From Desulfuromonas acetoxidans DSM 684 (GTDB taxonomy: Bacteria; Desulfobacterota; Desulfuromonadia; Desulfuromonadales; Desulfuromonadaceae): a stretch of 64,000 nucleotides of DNA. The DNA is taken from contig NZ_AAEW02000008.1 of assembly GCF_000167355.1 (NCBI RefSeq), positions 1-64,000 on the forward strand. The letters run 5' to 3'. Under the pieces are notes generated by a model. That model was not told where the DNA came from, did not search any database, and worked only from the letters and a program-made list of their open reading frames with translations. A program made the position numbers and the translations under genes. Below, piece by piece: positions 56,527-64,000 of this stretch (its first letter is position 1; each line of letters begins with the position of its first letter).

Positions 56527-57635
56527 GATGACGGTCTAGCCTCTGCGGTGAACGGCGCGAACGGGCCGAACAGTTCCGCCATCTCCCGGTAGAGCGGTGC
56601 GCCGACAAAGAAGCGGTAAAAGCGGTCAGCCGTGGCCGCGATATCGACATCGGCAAACGCCTCGGGGTAGAGGATGGTGGCCATGTAATGGGTTTCGGCC
56701 AGCACCGTATCGGGGCTGGCTGCGTAGTAATGGGGAATGATGCGATACAGACGCTGGTTGCGTACCGCGCTGAGCGCGGCAAACGCCGGATGGTTGAGGT
56801 CGTTGTGTACCAGAGACGCACCGCTGGCACAGATGAAGATTACCTCGGGATCGGCCTTGATTAAACTTTCCGCAGCCATAGAAAAGCGCCCTTTGATCAG
56901 GTTCTTTGGGGGCGTGATGGCGTCGGCGATGTTGTGGGCGTTGAGCAGCACAAACGGCGGATAGTCGCGGCTGGTGCCGAGCAGGCCGTGGGCGACGCGG
57001 AAATTGAGGCCGCCGATATAGCATGTCGTGGATGAGGTGTGCCCTTTGATGCGCTGGTGCAGATCATCCAGGCTGGCGTCGATGAATGCCTTGATCTGTT
57101 CGGCGCGCTCCCGGCGTTCACAGATCGTTGCAATCAGATTCAGCGATTGTTCAAACCGATGGCGCTGGCTGGTCAGGTTGCCGTTGTGCACCATCACCAC
57201 CGGAACGCCGGTCTGTTGTTGGAGGCGATCGGCGGCCTGCGGCGTGCCCCAGCCCATGAAGATGACGTCGGGCTGCAGTGTGACCAGCGCCTCAGCGTCG
57301 ATCTGACGGCGTGAACCGATACCGGGCAATTCGCCGAGCTGGGGATGGGCCAGTCGATAGGAGCGGCCGCTGCCACCCAGCCACTGACGCGGATCTTTTT
57401 CCTCCTGCTCCACGCCGACCACCTGCGAGGCAAGGTTCAGATAGCACAGCATACTCAGAGCGGAATGGATGCCCACCAGCCGCTGGGCCGGAACGGGCAC
57501 CTCCACGTGGCGTCCGGCCAGGTCCGTTACCGTGCGCGAGCCACGATGATCAGTGGCCGCGCCGGCAAACGAATTGGTCAGGATGATCAACAGTCCGACC
57601 ACCACACATCTGGCAATGATTCGTAACGGCATCAT
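56523..57635 (-). CDS. btuF: cobalamin ABC transporter substrate-binding protein
   Basis: This periplasmic TroA/BtuF-like binding protein has 370 residues with a signal peptide (about 1-26, IARCVVVGLLIILTNSFAGA). Landmarks are TVTDLAGRHVEVPVPAQRLV, PDVIFMGWGTPQAA and PEVIFICASGASLV. The ATG at 57635 lies 11 bases after the receptor stop; an in-frame GTG at 57659 would overlap the receptor gene and has no ribosome site. The chain is longer than E. coli BtuF, as in many FecB-like proteins. The ligand is inferred from the riboswitch. Confidence 0.88.
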   Translation of the reverse strand: MMPLRIIARCVVVGLLIILTNSFAGAATDHRGSRTVTDLAGRHVEVPVPAQRLVGIHSALSMLCYLNLASQVVGVEQEEKDPRQWLGGSGRSYRLAHPQLGELPGIGSRRQIDAEALVTLQPDVIFMGWGTPQAADRLQQQTGVPVVMVHNGNLTSQRHRFEQSLNLIATICERRERAEQIKAFIDASLDDLHQRIKGHTSSTTCYIGGLNFRVAHGLLGTSRDYPPFVLLNAHNIADAITPPKNLIKGRFSMAAESLIKADPEVIFICASGASLVHNDLNHPAFAALSAVRNQRLYRIIPHYYAASPDTVLAETHYMATILYPEAFADVDIAATADRFYRFFVGAPLYREMAELFGPFAPFTAEARPSS

Positions 57636-57646
57636 CGTTATATCCG

Positions 57647-59773
57647 TTAAAAGGTGCACTGCAGTCCCACAACAATATTGCGGCCCGGTTCGTAGATCCA
57701 GGTCGCCTGGCTGGAACGCAGATGGCTGCGGTAGCCGCGGTCAAGCAGGTTTTTGAGGCTGACGTTCAGGTCGATGGCGTCAAACATGGCCCAGGCCCCA
57801 AGGTTGAGCCCGGCATGCAGATCAACAGTGGTATAGCCCGGCGTCTCTTTTTCGCTGTCCGACACATTGCGTTGACGGTCGTAGAGGGTGGCCTGGGCGC
57901 GCAGGGTGTAGCGCATGCCGTTGCTCAACGGCGCAGCGTAGCGCAGACCGATGCGGCCGTTGAGCGGGGCAATGGCACTGAGATGATCATTCGTGTCACG
58001 ATCTTTGCCTTCCACCCAGGCGATGGCCGTTTCCACATCCAGCCGTGATGTCAGACTGATGGTGGCTTCGGCATCGATGCCGTACAGCTCCGCATCCTCG
58101 ACATTGACGTAACCGTAGGTGGGAATAGAGCCGAGGAATGAACTGTCCTGTTTGACCAGATCAATGTAGTCATCAATGCGGTTGTAAAACACACTGACAT
58201 AGCCACTGGCGCGGGATGACAGGTATTTGAGACCCAGATCGGCATTGTAGGTGTATTCGGCATCCAGATCCGGGTTGCCGATAATCACCTGACTGCCGCC
58301 GCCACGGGTGGAATAGCGCTCAAACAGATCCGGAGCACGAAACGCTGTGGCCAGATTAGCGGTCAGGTGCAGGGTGTTGCTCAGGGCGTAGAGTGAACCG
58401 AGGCTGAATGTGACGGCTTGATCTGTTTCGCGGGAAAATTTATTGACCGACGCGATTGTGGCGGCACCGTTGCTGCCGTAGCTGGTCTGGCTCATGGTGA
58501 CATCGTCGGCATCGGCGGCAAAGTAATCGTAGCGACCGCCGAGGGTCAGGCTCCAATCTTCGCTGATCATGATTTCATCCTGGGCAAACAGCCCCAGATG
58601 GTCACGTTCGCCGTCGGGCAAAGGCTGAAAAGTGAGCAGCTTTTTCAGCGATTCGTTGGTGGTGCTGAAGATCTGCTGCGATTCATTGGAATCCGTGGTT
58701 TCATGGACAATCTCCAGGCCGGTGACCCACTGTTGATTCCGTCCCGGCGCAAAGGTGGCCTGCAGCGAGCCGCCGGTGGCGGTGGTGTCGATGGTGTTTT
58801 GCTTCAGGTTGTGGACCTGTTTGGCCGTGTTGGGAAAATCGCCGACAAAGCGCCGTTTCTGATCGACATGAAACACACGGGTTTCCAGACGCTGTACTGC
58901 ACCGAGGTCGGTGCCGACATAACCGAGTTTATAGCTGCGGGTATTGTACAGGGTAAAGTGGGATTCCGGCGCGCTCGGGTCTTTTTGCGCCACCCCCATG
59001 TCGTTGATGTCGTTAATGCGCAGCTCCGCCTTGACCGTGTGGTGGTCGTTGATGTTGTAGAGGGTTTTCAAGTCGAGGCTTTTATTCTCAAACTGGCTGT
59101 GAGGCAGCTCGTCGCCATCGCCCACTTCATAGTCGTCGTGATCCTCGGCCGCCACATTGAGGCGGATGCCGAGGCCGTGACCACCGGCGTTGACCGTGTA
59201 ATTGCCGACCACACCGTCATCCACCGATGAATAGCGTGTGCCGATGTGGTGCTGCGCCTGCCAGGTGTCGCCATCGGCCAGAGCCACCTCCTTGGTGATG
59301 ACGTTGATGACGCCGCCGAGGGCGTCGCTGCCATAGAGCACGGAGGAGGGACCCTTGACCACTTCGATCCGATCAATGTCGCTGCTGTCGATAAACGGTG
59401 TCAGCGGCGCGCGTCCCGCCCACAGGTTGGTCTCGCGGTCGCCGTCGAAAAGCACCAGCACCCGGTTGGTGCCCATGCCGCGAATGGTTGGCGTGGTTTC
59501 CCACGGCCCGGCGCCGCTCAAGGTGACGCCGGCCACGCCGTCGAGCAGATCGGTGAAGGTGGTGGCGTTCTGTTCCTGAATCTCTTGCTGATCGACAACA
59601 CTGATCGTCACCGGCGTGGCAAAGGCGGAATTTTCCGAGCGGGTGGCGGTGACCACCATGTCATCGAGCCGGATGCTGTCCGTTGTTGCATCGGCAAACG
59701 CGCTGGAGAGACTCAGTGTCGTAATCAGCAGACATATAAAAAGGACATAACGAATAATGTGGCGATTTTTCAT
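57647..59773 (-). CDS. btuB: TonB-dependent receptor, cobalamin type
   Basis: This outer-membrane receptor has 708 residues with a signal peptide (about 1-27), TonB box DDMVVTATRSE (about 37-47), a plug domain (about 50-160, including GPSSVLYGSDALGGVINVIT) and a barrel ending NIVVGLQCTF. The penultimate Cys is unusual. It is the first gene after the cobalamin riboswitch and terminator, followed closely by the periplasmic binding protein. That control supports cobalamin or a corrinoid precursor as substrate; sequence alone would allow a siderophore. Confidence 0.9.
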   Translation of the reverse strand: MKNRHIIRYVLFICLLITTLSLSSAFADATTDSIRLDDMVVTATRSENSAFATPVTISVVDQQEIQEQNATTFTDLLDGVAGVTLSGAGPWETTPTIRGMGTNRVLVLFDGDRETNLWAGRAPLTPFIDSSDIDRIEVVKGPSSVLYGSDALGGVINVITKEVALADGDTWQAQHHIGTRYSSVDDGVVGNYTVNAGGHGLGIRLNVAAEDHDDYEVGDGDELPHSQFENKSLDLKTLYNINDHHTVKAELRINDINDMGVAQKDPSAPESHFTLYNTRSYKLGYVGTDLGAVQRLETRVFHVDQKRRFVGDFPNTAKQVHNLKQNTIDTTATGGSLQATFAPGRNQQWVTGLEIVHETTDSNESQQIFSTTNESLKKLLTFQPLPDGERDHLGLFAQDEIMISEDWSLTLGGRYDYFAADADDVTMSQTSYGSNGAATIASVNKFSRETDQAVTFSLGSLYALSNTLHLTANLATAFRAPDLFERYSTRGGGSQVIIGNPDLDAEYTYNADLGLKYLSSRASGYVSVFYNRIDDYIDLVKQDSSFLGSIPTYGYVNVEDAELYGIDAEATISLTSRLDVETAIAWVEGKDRDTNDHLSAIAPLNGRIGLRYAAPLSNGMRYTLRAQATLYDRQRNVSDSEKETPGYTTVDLHAGLNLGAWAMFDAIDLNVSLKNLLDRGYRSHLRSSQATWIYEPGRNIVVGLQCTF

Positions 59774-59851
59774 GGTGAAACACTCCCTGAGTAATTACAA
59801 AAAATACATAGGATAAAAAACGGGGAGGATTCAGACCATCAGGCGAGGTGG

Positions 59852-59890
59852 AAAACAAAAAAGAGCCCGTAACCAGACGGTTACGGGCTC
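59852..59890 (-). terminator. riboswitch-controlled intrinsic terminator
   Basis: A perfect 12-bp stem GAGCCCGTAACC / GGTTACGGGCTC with a 4-base loop is followed on the minus strand by TTTTTTG. It stands between the riboswitch and the btuB start, as expected for attenuation when cobalamin is bound. Confidence 0.85.
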
Positions 59891-59957
59891 CCATTGTGAC
59901 CCTTGACCTTGCGCATGTCGACCGAATCATCCCCTTCGGTACTGTTGACATTAAACC

Positions 59958-60126
59958 ACGATAGCAGGTCTTCTGACTTCCGGATCATCCTCCAATCGCG
60001 CCTTCCCGAAGTCATTCTTCAGTGGCGTTATGCGATTGTTGTCCCCGGTTACAGCGGTGGGTCCGTTCCCGATTTTCACGGGATTCCCTTTTCAGCAGCC
60101 GCGGAGGCTTGGTGGCTCCTATGGCT
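59958..60126 (-). ncRNA. cobalamin riboswitch
   Basis: Read on the minus strand, the conserved parts occur in order: GGGAA...GTGAAAATC...ACGGACCCACCGCTGTAA, the B12-box core GCCACTG, GGGAAGGCGC, GATGATCCGGAAGTCAG and AAGACCTGCTATC. They match the cobalamin riboswitch consensus. The terminator at 59852-59890 follows after about 70 bases. Cobalamin binding should reduce expression of btuB and the genes behind it. No clear promoter was found in 60127-60275. Confidence 0.93.
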
Positions 60127-60275
60127 GAACACTGTCGTGGTGAACGTATTTAATTGTTGTGAGCTATGTCCTGTCGTGTATACAAAAAGGCCATGGCGGA
60201 GATAGGTATAGCTGATTTGCGGCGATGCTCGCAACAGCTTTCTTGTTTTTAGGGGAAAAAATAATTCTCAAAGAG

Positions 60276-62102
60276 TCAGGCGCAGGCCGCCGTCTGGTGC
60301 TGTTGTACCGCCAGGTAGTTCGCGTAACCTTGCCGTCCCATGTAGCGTTGCAACTGTTTGCGTTCGGTCTGTTGCAAATCGACCAGCAGCAGGCCGTCAA
60401 TCACATGACCGAAATCCGGATCAAGATTAAAGGCCAGCAGCTTGCCGCCAAGGCTCAGGTAGTGGCGCAGCAGCACCGGGATACCGCGGCTGTCGCTCTC
60501 CAGGTCGGCAATCAGCGCGGAGATCTCGTCCATATCGCGCAGCAACGGGTCGCTCTGCTGCGCGGATAGGCCTTGGATCTTCAGCGGTGTCACCGGCACC
60601 GGCAGGCGCGGCGATACCAGCCCGGACCATTCCTTAACCATGAAGTAGCGTGTCAACGTGTCGACCATCAGGTGGCGCGAGTTGGCGGTGTAGTCGTTGG
60701 AGATACTCACCGGGCCGAACAGGTAACGGTAATGTGGATTGTTGACCAGATAATGACCGATCCCTTTCCACAGTAGCAGCAATGGTGCATAAGAGCGCTG
60801 GTATTCCGGGCGGATAAACGAGCGTCCCAGCTCCAGGGCGTTGTGCAGCCGCTCCAAAAGTTGCGGTTGAAAATTGAACAGCGTTGAGGTGTAGAGGCCT
60901 TCGGCGCCGTAGTGGCCGAGCAGGTCATCCACCCGTCCGATGCGGTAGGCGCCGACCAGCTCGCCTTGTTTGTGGTTCCACAAGCACAGGTGGGTATAGG
61001 TTTCGTCAAAACGATCAAGATCAATGCTGTGGCCGGTTCCTTCACCCACATCGCGGAAGGTGACTTCCCGCAATCGGCCGATTTCGTTGAGGAGCCCAGG
61101 GGCTTGTGCCGCAGTGAATTCGACGACGGCAAAGTCACCACTGTGCACCAGGTGCTGCGCCTCGGGCAGGGCGGCAATTTCGTTTTTCAGGGTCTCAGCA
61201 GGCCGGGGCGCGGAAATGGGCTGCGGCTCGTCGTTTTCTGATTTGGCCACGGTTTTTGCGCGGGTGTTCGTTGCCAGGTTCAGGCCATAGGTGCGCAGAC
61301 GCAGATAGTTGTTTAACTCCTGACTGGTCGCAAAGCCGATCAGTTTTTTGCTGGGCAGCAGATTGCCGATGCGCAGTGGCAAGGTTTGTCCTGCTTTGTT
61401 CAACAACATGTGCGGCAACAGCAGGGTACGCAGGCGTGGATGAAGGCGTCCCGCCCATTGAAACAACGCCCCGTTTTCACCGGGAAAGAACACGGGGAGT
61501 ACCGGGGCCTTACTGCGACGGACCAGGCGCGGCAGGGTCGAACTCCAGACCGGATCAGTTATCTCGCCCGTCGCTTGACGGGAGGACACTTCTCCGGCAG
61601 GAAAGATCACCAGCATGCCGCCTTGTTTCAACCAGTTCAACGATTGACGTAATGGGGTCAGGTTGGTGCGGGCCGCGTCAGCGCCACCAAACGGATCGAC
61701 ATTGATCAGCTGATCGCGCAATTGCGGAATGCCGCTGAGCATGAAGTTGGCCATCACCTTGAAATCCGGGCGCACTTTGCCGAGTAAGGCCATGAGGATC
61801 AGCCCCTCAATACCGCCGAACGGATGGTTGGCAATCAGGATGCATGGCCCTGAGGTTGGGATGCGTGCCTGTTCGTGGTCGCTCAACTGATAACGAACGT
61901 CAAGGGTGTTCAATGCCTGTTCGGCGAAAGAGATCTCAGTGTCTTGGGCGCTGACCCGGTCGTAAAGTCGCTGGCAACGCTGTAGGCCCAGCAGGTGTTC
62001 CGCCATCATCAACAAAGGTTTTTTCAACCGCGCCGGGACACTGGAAACGGGTTGTCGCGAAAGAAGAAAAGGACTCGCCAGAGTATTGTCTGTTCCGATC
62101 AT
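60276..62102 (-). CDS. olsF: bifunctional acyltransferase, OlsF-type ornithine-lipid synthase
   Basis: The 608-residue protein joins two acyltransferase domains. The N-terminal half (about 25-275) is PlsC/LPLAT-like with ILIANHPFGGIEGLIL and VIFPAGEVSSRQ. The C-terminal half (about 300-600) is OlsB-like (GNAT/hemolysin fold) with TFRDVGEGTGHSIDLDRFDE, ELGRSFIRPEYQ and LLLWKGIGHYL. OlsF enzymes make phosphorus-free ornithine lipids in two steps. This is of interest beside the phosphate-scavenging locus, though the two are not adjacent. A promoter was not identified. Confidence 0.85.
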   Translation of the reverse strand: MIGTDNTLASPFLLSRQPVSSVPARLKKPLLMMAEHLLGLQRCQRLYDRVSAQDTEISFAEQALNTLDVRYQLSDHEQARIPTSGPCILIANHPFGGIEGLILMALLGKVRPDFKVMANFMLSGIPQLRDQLINVDPFGGADAARTNLTPLRQSLNWLKQGGMLVIFPAGEVSSRQATGEITDPVWSSTLPRLVRRSKAPVLPVFFPGENGALFQWAGRLHPRLRTLLLPHMLLNKAGQTLPLRIGNLLPSKKLIGFATSQELNNYLRLRTYGLNLATNTRAKTVAKSENDEPQPISAPRPAETLKNEIAALPEAQHLVHSGDFAVVEFTAAQAPGLLNEIGRLREVTFRDVGEGTGHSIDLDRFDETYTHLCLWNHKQGELVGAYRIGRVDDLLGHYGAEGLYTSTLFNFQPQLLERLHNALELGRSFIRPEYQRSYAPLLLLWKGIGHYLVNNPHYRYLFGPVSISNDYTANSRHLMVDTLTRYFMVKEWSGLVSPRLPVPVTPLKIQGLSAQQSDPLLRDMDEISALIADLESDSRGIPVLLRHYLSLGGKLLAFNLDPDFGHVIDGLLLVDLQQTERKQLQRYMGRQGYANYLAVQQHQTAACA

Positions 62103-62216
62103 ATCGCTCCATCCTGCGATTTGGGTGATCCGTCATATAAACAGGAGCGTGTTGGAAACAGGTTGAAATCGGATTAGGTTTTGTTGAGGATAACGGGGAC
62201 GGCTAAAGATAAAAAA

Positions 62217-62254
62217 AGCGAACCGCACTGAAAGATGCGGTTCGCTTTTTTTTT
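62217..62254. terminator. bidirectional terminator between PEP-CTERM gene and olsF
   Basis: An 11-bp stem AGCGAACCGCA / TGCGGTTCGCT with an 8-base loop is flanked by A7 on one side and T9 on the other, so it can work in both directions. On the minus strand it follows the PEP-CTERM gene. Confidence 0.9.
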
Positions 62255-62276
62255 ACAGGTTGTATTTTGTCTGTAA

Positions 62277-63068
62277 TTAGCTGTTGCGTCGCCGAGCCAA
62301 AGCCAATCCGATCAGTCCGGCGCCCAAAAGCAGCCAGGTACCGGGCTCGGGAACAACAACGCCGTGTCCCATCAAGTTGTCATTACCGCAGCCCATGGTG
62401 AAGTGGGAATAGAATTCCGAACCATGACCGAGGAACGATAGATCAAAGCCGGTGAGCAGATAATGGGTTTCCCCTTCAAAGGCGGTAACCGTGTCATTAA
62501 GATTGCTGTCGAGAAAAGCAAAAGAGCCGGTAAGCAATGCGGCATCGTCATTATCTTCAGCATTATACTGCCATGGACTGGAACCTTCGTTCTGCTGATA
62601 GTAAGCGGTTTGCAGCACACTTGTCTCATCCAGTTGATAAGCCGTGTAAGATCCCGTTGCCATATCGAGATCAAGGACAAAGTTATAGCCGTAGCTGCCG
62701 ATATGGGTGTTGTTGCCATCGGTGTCTGAACGGTGGATGTCGCCGTAAGCGGGGAGATCATTTTCAGAGTCGACAACAGCGATGAAAATATCGCCGGAGG
62801 TATAGCCGTTGACACCTGTCGAAAAATTAAATCCACCGGACAAAGACAAGGTGTTTTCGCTATCAATGAAAAAAGCTTCCAGATCCCAGACCTGATTCTT
62901 GACCATCCCCGGTTCAACTTCCTGATCTTCACCTGTTCCATACCAAGCTGCGCTGGTTGCGTTGCCGTCGAAGATCGTAATGTCATTTCCCAGAGGTGTG
63001 GCCGAGGCGGGGGCAGCAGTCAGGCCAGCCATAAGGAGAATCAAAGCCGAGATACAGAGGTTTTTCAT
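62277..63068 (-). CDS. PEP-CTERM sorting-domain protein
   Basis: The 263-residue exported protein has a signal peptide (about 1-23). A beta-rich middle domain follows with the FTMGCGNDNLMGHG segment, common in one PEP-CTERM group. The C-terminal sorting tail is VPEPGTWLLLGAGLIGLALARRR: the PEP motif, a hydrophobic helix and a basic end. An exosortase should process it and couple it to exopolysaccharide export; no exosortase gene is in the window. A sigma-54 promoter match lies upstream. The middle domain's role is unknown. Confidence 0.92.
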   Translation of the reverse strand: MKNLCISALILLMAGLTAAPASATPLGNDITIFDGNATSAAWYGTGEDQEVEPGMVKNQVWDLEAFFIDSENTLSLSGGFNFSTGVNGYTSGDIFIAVVDSENDLPAYGDIHRSDTDGNNTHIGSYGYNFVLDLDMATGSYTAYQLDETSVLQTAYYQQNEGSSPWQYNAEDNDDAALLTGSFAFLDSNLNDTVTAFEGETHYLLTGFDLSFLGHGSEFYSHFTMGCGNDNLMGHGVVVPEPGTWLLLGAGLIGLALARRRNS

Positions 63069-63504
63069 TGTTGAACGTCCCTTAAAAGAGTGAGGTGAGC
63101 CGTTCTGCAGACCTTTAACGATGTCGATGAGACTTATTTTTACGTCAGTGTCTTATAAAGGGCTCAACTGTAATGAATAGCTATGCCGCTTATTTTGCAA
63201 TATGTGTTCCTGAATCTTTTGGGGCGCACGCGGGAGAGGGGAAAAGACTTTTGTTCTTAGTGATTTCTCTATGATTCAAACAGGTTACTGATTTATTGTT
63301 AGACGAGCTCGGTAGGGAAATGTGGGCTATCGCGCTGGCGGAGAATCGGAGAAGAAGGATGTGTCGATTTTCTTTACATAATTCTTTGTGCTGAATGGGA
63401 TTTTTTGCGACTTGATCAGTCTTATGTCTTTTAGACATGCCTGTATTCGGCCTGTGGGGAGTGTAAGCTTTTCCGACAACAGCGGCGACGTTTTTCCGGG
63501 CCTG
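63069..63504. other. non-coding region upstream of PEP-CTERM gene
   Basis: This is AT-rich with no gene supported. It holds the sigma-54 promoter candidate (63196-63211) and a leader of about 117 bases for the PEP-CTERM gene. Short frames on either strand lack ribosome sites and protein-like composition. Confidence 0.5.
63196..63211 (-). promoter_or_regulatory. sigma-54 promoter candidate of the PEP-CTERM gene
   Basis: On the minus strand AGGAAC-ACATA-TTGCA matches TGGCAC-N5-TTGCA, with both the -24 GG and the -12 GC ten bases apart. Transcription would start near 63185. PEP-CTERM genes in other bacteria are driven by sigma-54 with the PrsK/PrsR pair. Confidence 0.6.
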
Positions 63505-63801
63505 TTAAAGATAGGCCAGCCAATACCAGAGGGTGATTCCCAGCCACAATGCGGCCAACAAAATCCAGTAAATAAACTGGTAGCGGCTATAGCGCACCAG
63601 ATAGGCCAATGATGCAAGACCCAAAGCCAAAAATGCGAACCCCAATATCACTGCATTGTTGCCGGTTGCGGTATGAATGATGCCGGTTCGTGGATCGCCG
63701 GTTGTGATGGCTTTCTCCGAGAGGGCAATATAACTCAGGCTTACAAAGCCTATGGCAAAGGCGATCCCGCCGAAGATTTCTACACCGAGGAGTTTTTTCA
63801 T
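63505..63801 (-). CDS. small membrane protein of unknown function
   Basis: The 98-residue protein has three hydrophobic segments (about 6-28, 49-68 and 75-96) and a polar loop with TGDPRTGIIHTATGNN at about 33-48. It starts 13 bases after the stop of the MFS transporter and probably shares its transcript. The ribosome site is poor. No family was recognised. Confidence 0.65.
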   Translation of the reverse strand: MKKLLGVEIFGGIAFAIGFVSLSYIALSEKAITTGDPRTGIIHTATGNNAVILGFAFLALGLASLAYLVRYSRYQFIYWILLAALWLGITLWYWLAYL

Positions 63802-63814
63802 GGCATGACCACGC

Positions 63815-64000
63815 TCAATGTTCTGTTGGTGCGGGCAGGGTTAGAGCAACACCGATCGCTGCGGCTGTTAACAGCGCCGAAGCCAGATAGCTGCTGCTGA
63901 AAGAACCGCTGCGTTCGGCGACCACCCCGGCCACGGCCGGTCCTACGGCCTGACCGACAGCAAAACAAAAGGTGATGATTGAAAACCCGGCGGCAGCGCG
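63815..64000 (-). CDS. MFS transporter, YbfB/YjiJ-like, C-terminal part (runs off the window)
   Basis: Only the last 61 residues are present, in frame from the window edge to the stop at 63815. They read GFSIITFCFAVGQAVGPAVA followed by VVAERSGSFSSSYLASALL and a short tail. This gives two hydrophobic helices and the GQAVGPAVAG motif, typical of the end of 12-helix YbfB/YjiJ transporters. The rest lies to the right of the window. The substrate is unknown. Confidence 0.75.
   Translation of the reverse strand, partial: RAAAGFSIITFCFAVGQAVGPAVAGVVAERSGSFSSSYLASALLTAAAIGVALTLPAPTEH

Noticed and set aside
63190-63438. 82-codon minus-strand frame upstream of the PEP-CTERM gene
   Set aside because: It overlaps the sigma-54 promoter candidate and lacks a ribosome site.

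Overview
The window is one continuous piece of a Gram-negative bacterial chromosome. It encodes outer-membrane receptors, lipoproteins, a PEP-CTERM protein, separate glycyl-tRNA synthetase subunits, a desulfoferrodoxin, pyruvate phosphate dikinase and several c-di-GMP enzymes. This mix suggests an anaerobic or microaerophilic member of the Desulfuromonadales (Desulfuromonas/Pelobacter-like); that is an inference from gene content, not a database match. No rRNA, tRNA, CRISPR array, prophage or intact insertion sequence was recognised.

Layout. 1-10214 (+) is mostly housekeeping: Mg transporter mgtE, recO, glyQ, glyS, ppdK with a strong terminator, then a coupled methyltransferase/2-hydroxyacid dehydrogenase pair. 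10215-10871 holds a multi-hairpin intergenic repeat. 10872-19471 holds a DUF2520/FAH/TRIC operon, a rhomboid protease, a diguanylate cyclase, a radical SAM protein, superoxide reductase, an exopolyphosphatase-type protein and an aldo/keto reductase. 19650-22892 is a cluster of five exported proteins of mostly unknown role, including a trypsin-like protease broken by a one-base frameshift. 23028-25105 is a TetR regulator with two matching operators, a FabF-type synthase and a decayed thioesterase.

25150-35825 (-) is a compact nine-gene locus: TonB-dependent receptor, TPR protein, DUF3450 protein, TtpC-like ExbB, ExbB, ExbD, TonB, beta-propeller phytase and alkaline phosphatase. It reads as a phytate/organophosphate scavenging system with its own energiser. 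gdhA follows at 36201. A second copy of the intergenic repeat, interrupted by a 161-bp element with inverted ends, fills 37640-38495. A large PEP/pyruvate-binding protein with a RecA/KaiC-like front end follows.

41749-46988 looks like a light-response module. A MerR regulator with a CarH/LitR-type B12-binding sensor is divergent from an operon of phasin-like protein, ABC1 kinase and photolyase, and is followed by a DUF523-DUF1722 gene. 54722-60126 is a cobalamin uptake operon (btuB-F-C-D order) under a cobalamin riboswitch with an intrinsic terminator, so the window contains both B12 import and a likely B12-based photoreceptor. Also present are a GGDEF-EAL protein, an RtcB ligase, a FadL porin, MarC, an OlsF-type ornithine-lipid synthase, a PEP-CTERM protein with a sigma-54 promoter match, and a partial MFS transporter at the right edge.

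The strongest candidates for undescribed biology are the two-locus hairpin repeat, which shows compensatory base changes, the phytase/TonB locus, the light/B12 module and the exported-protein cluster.
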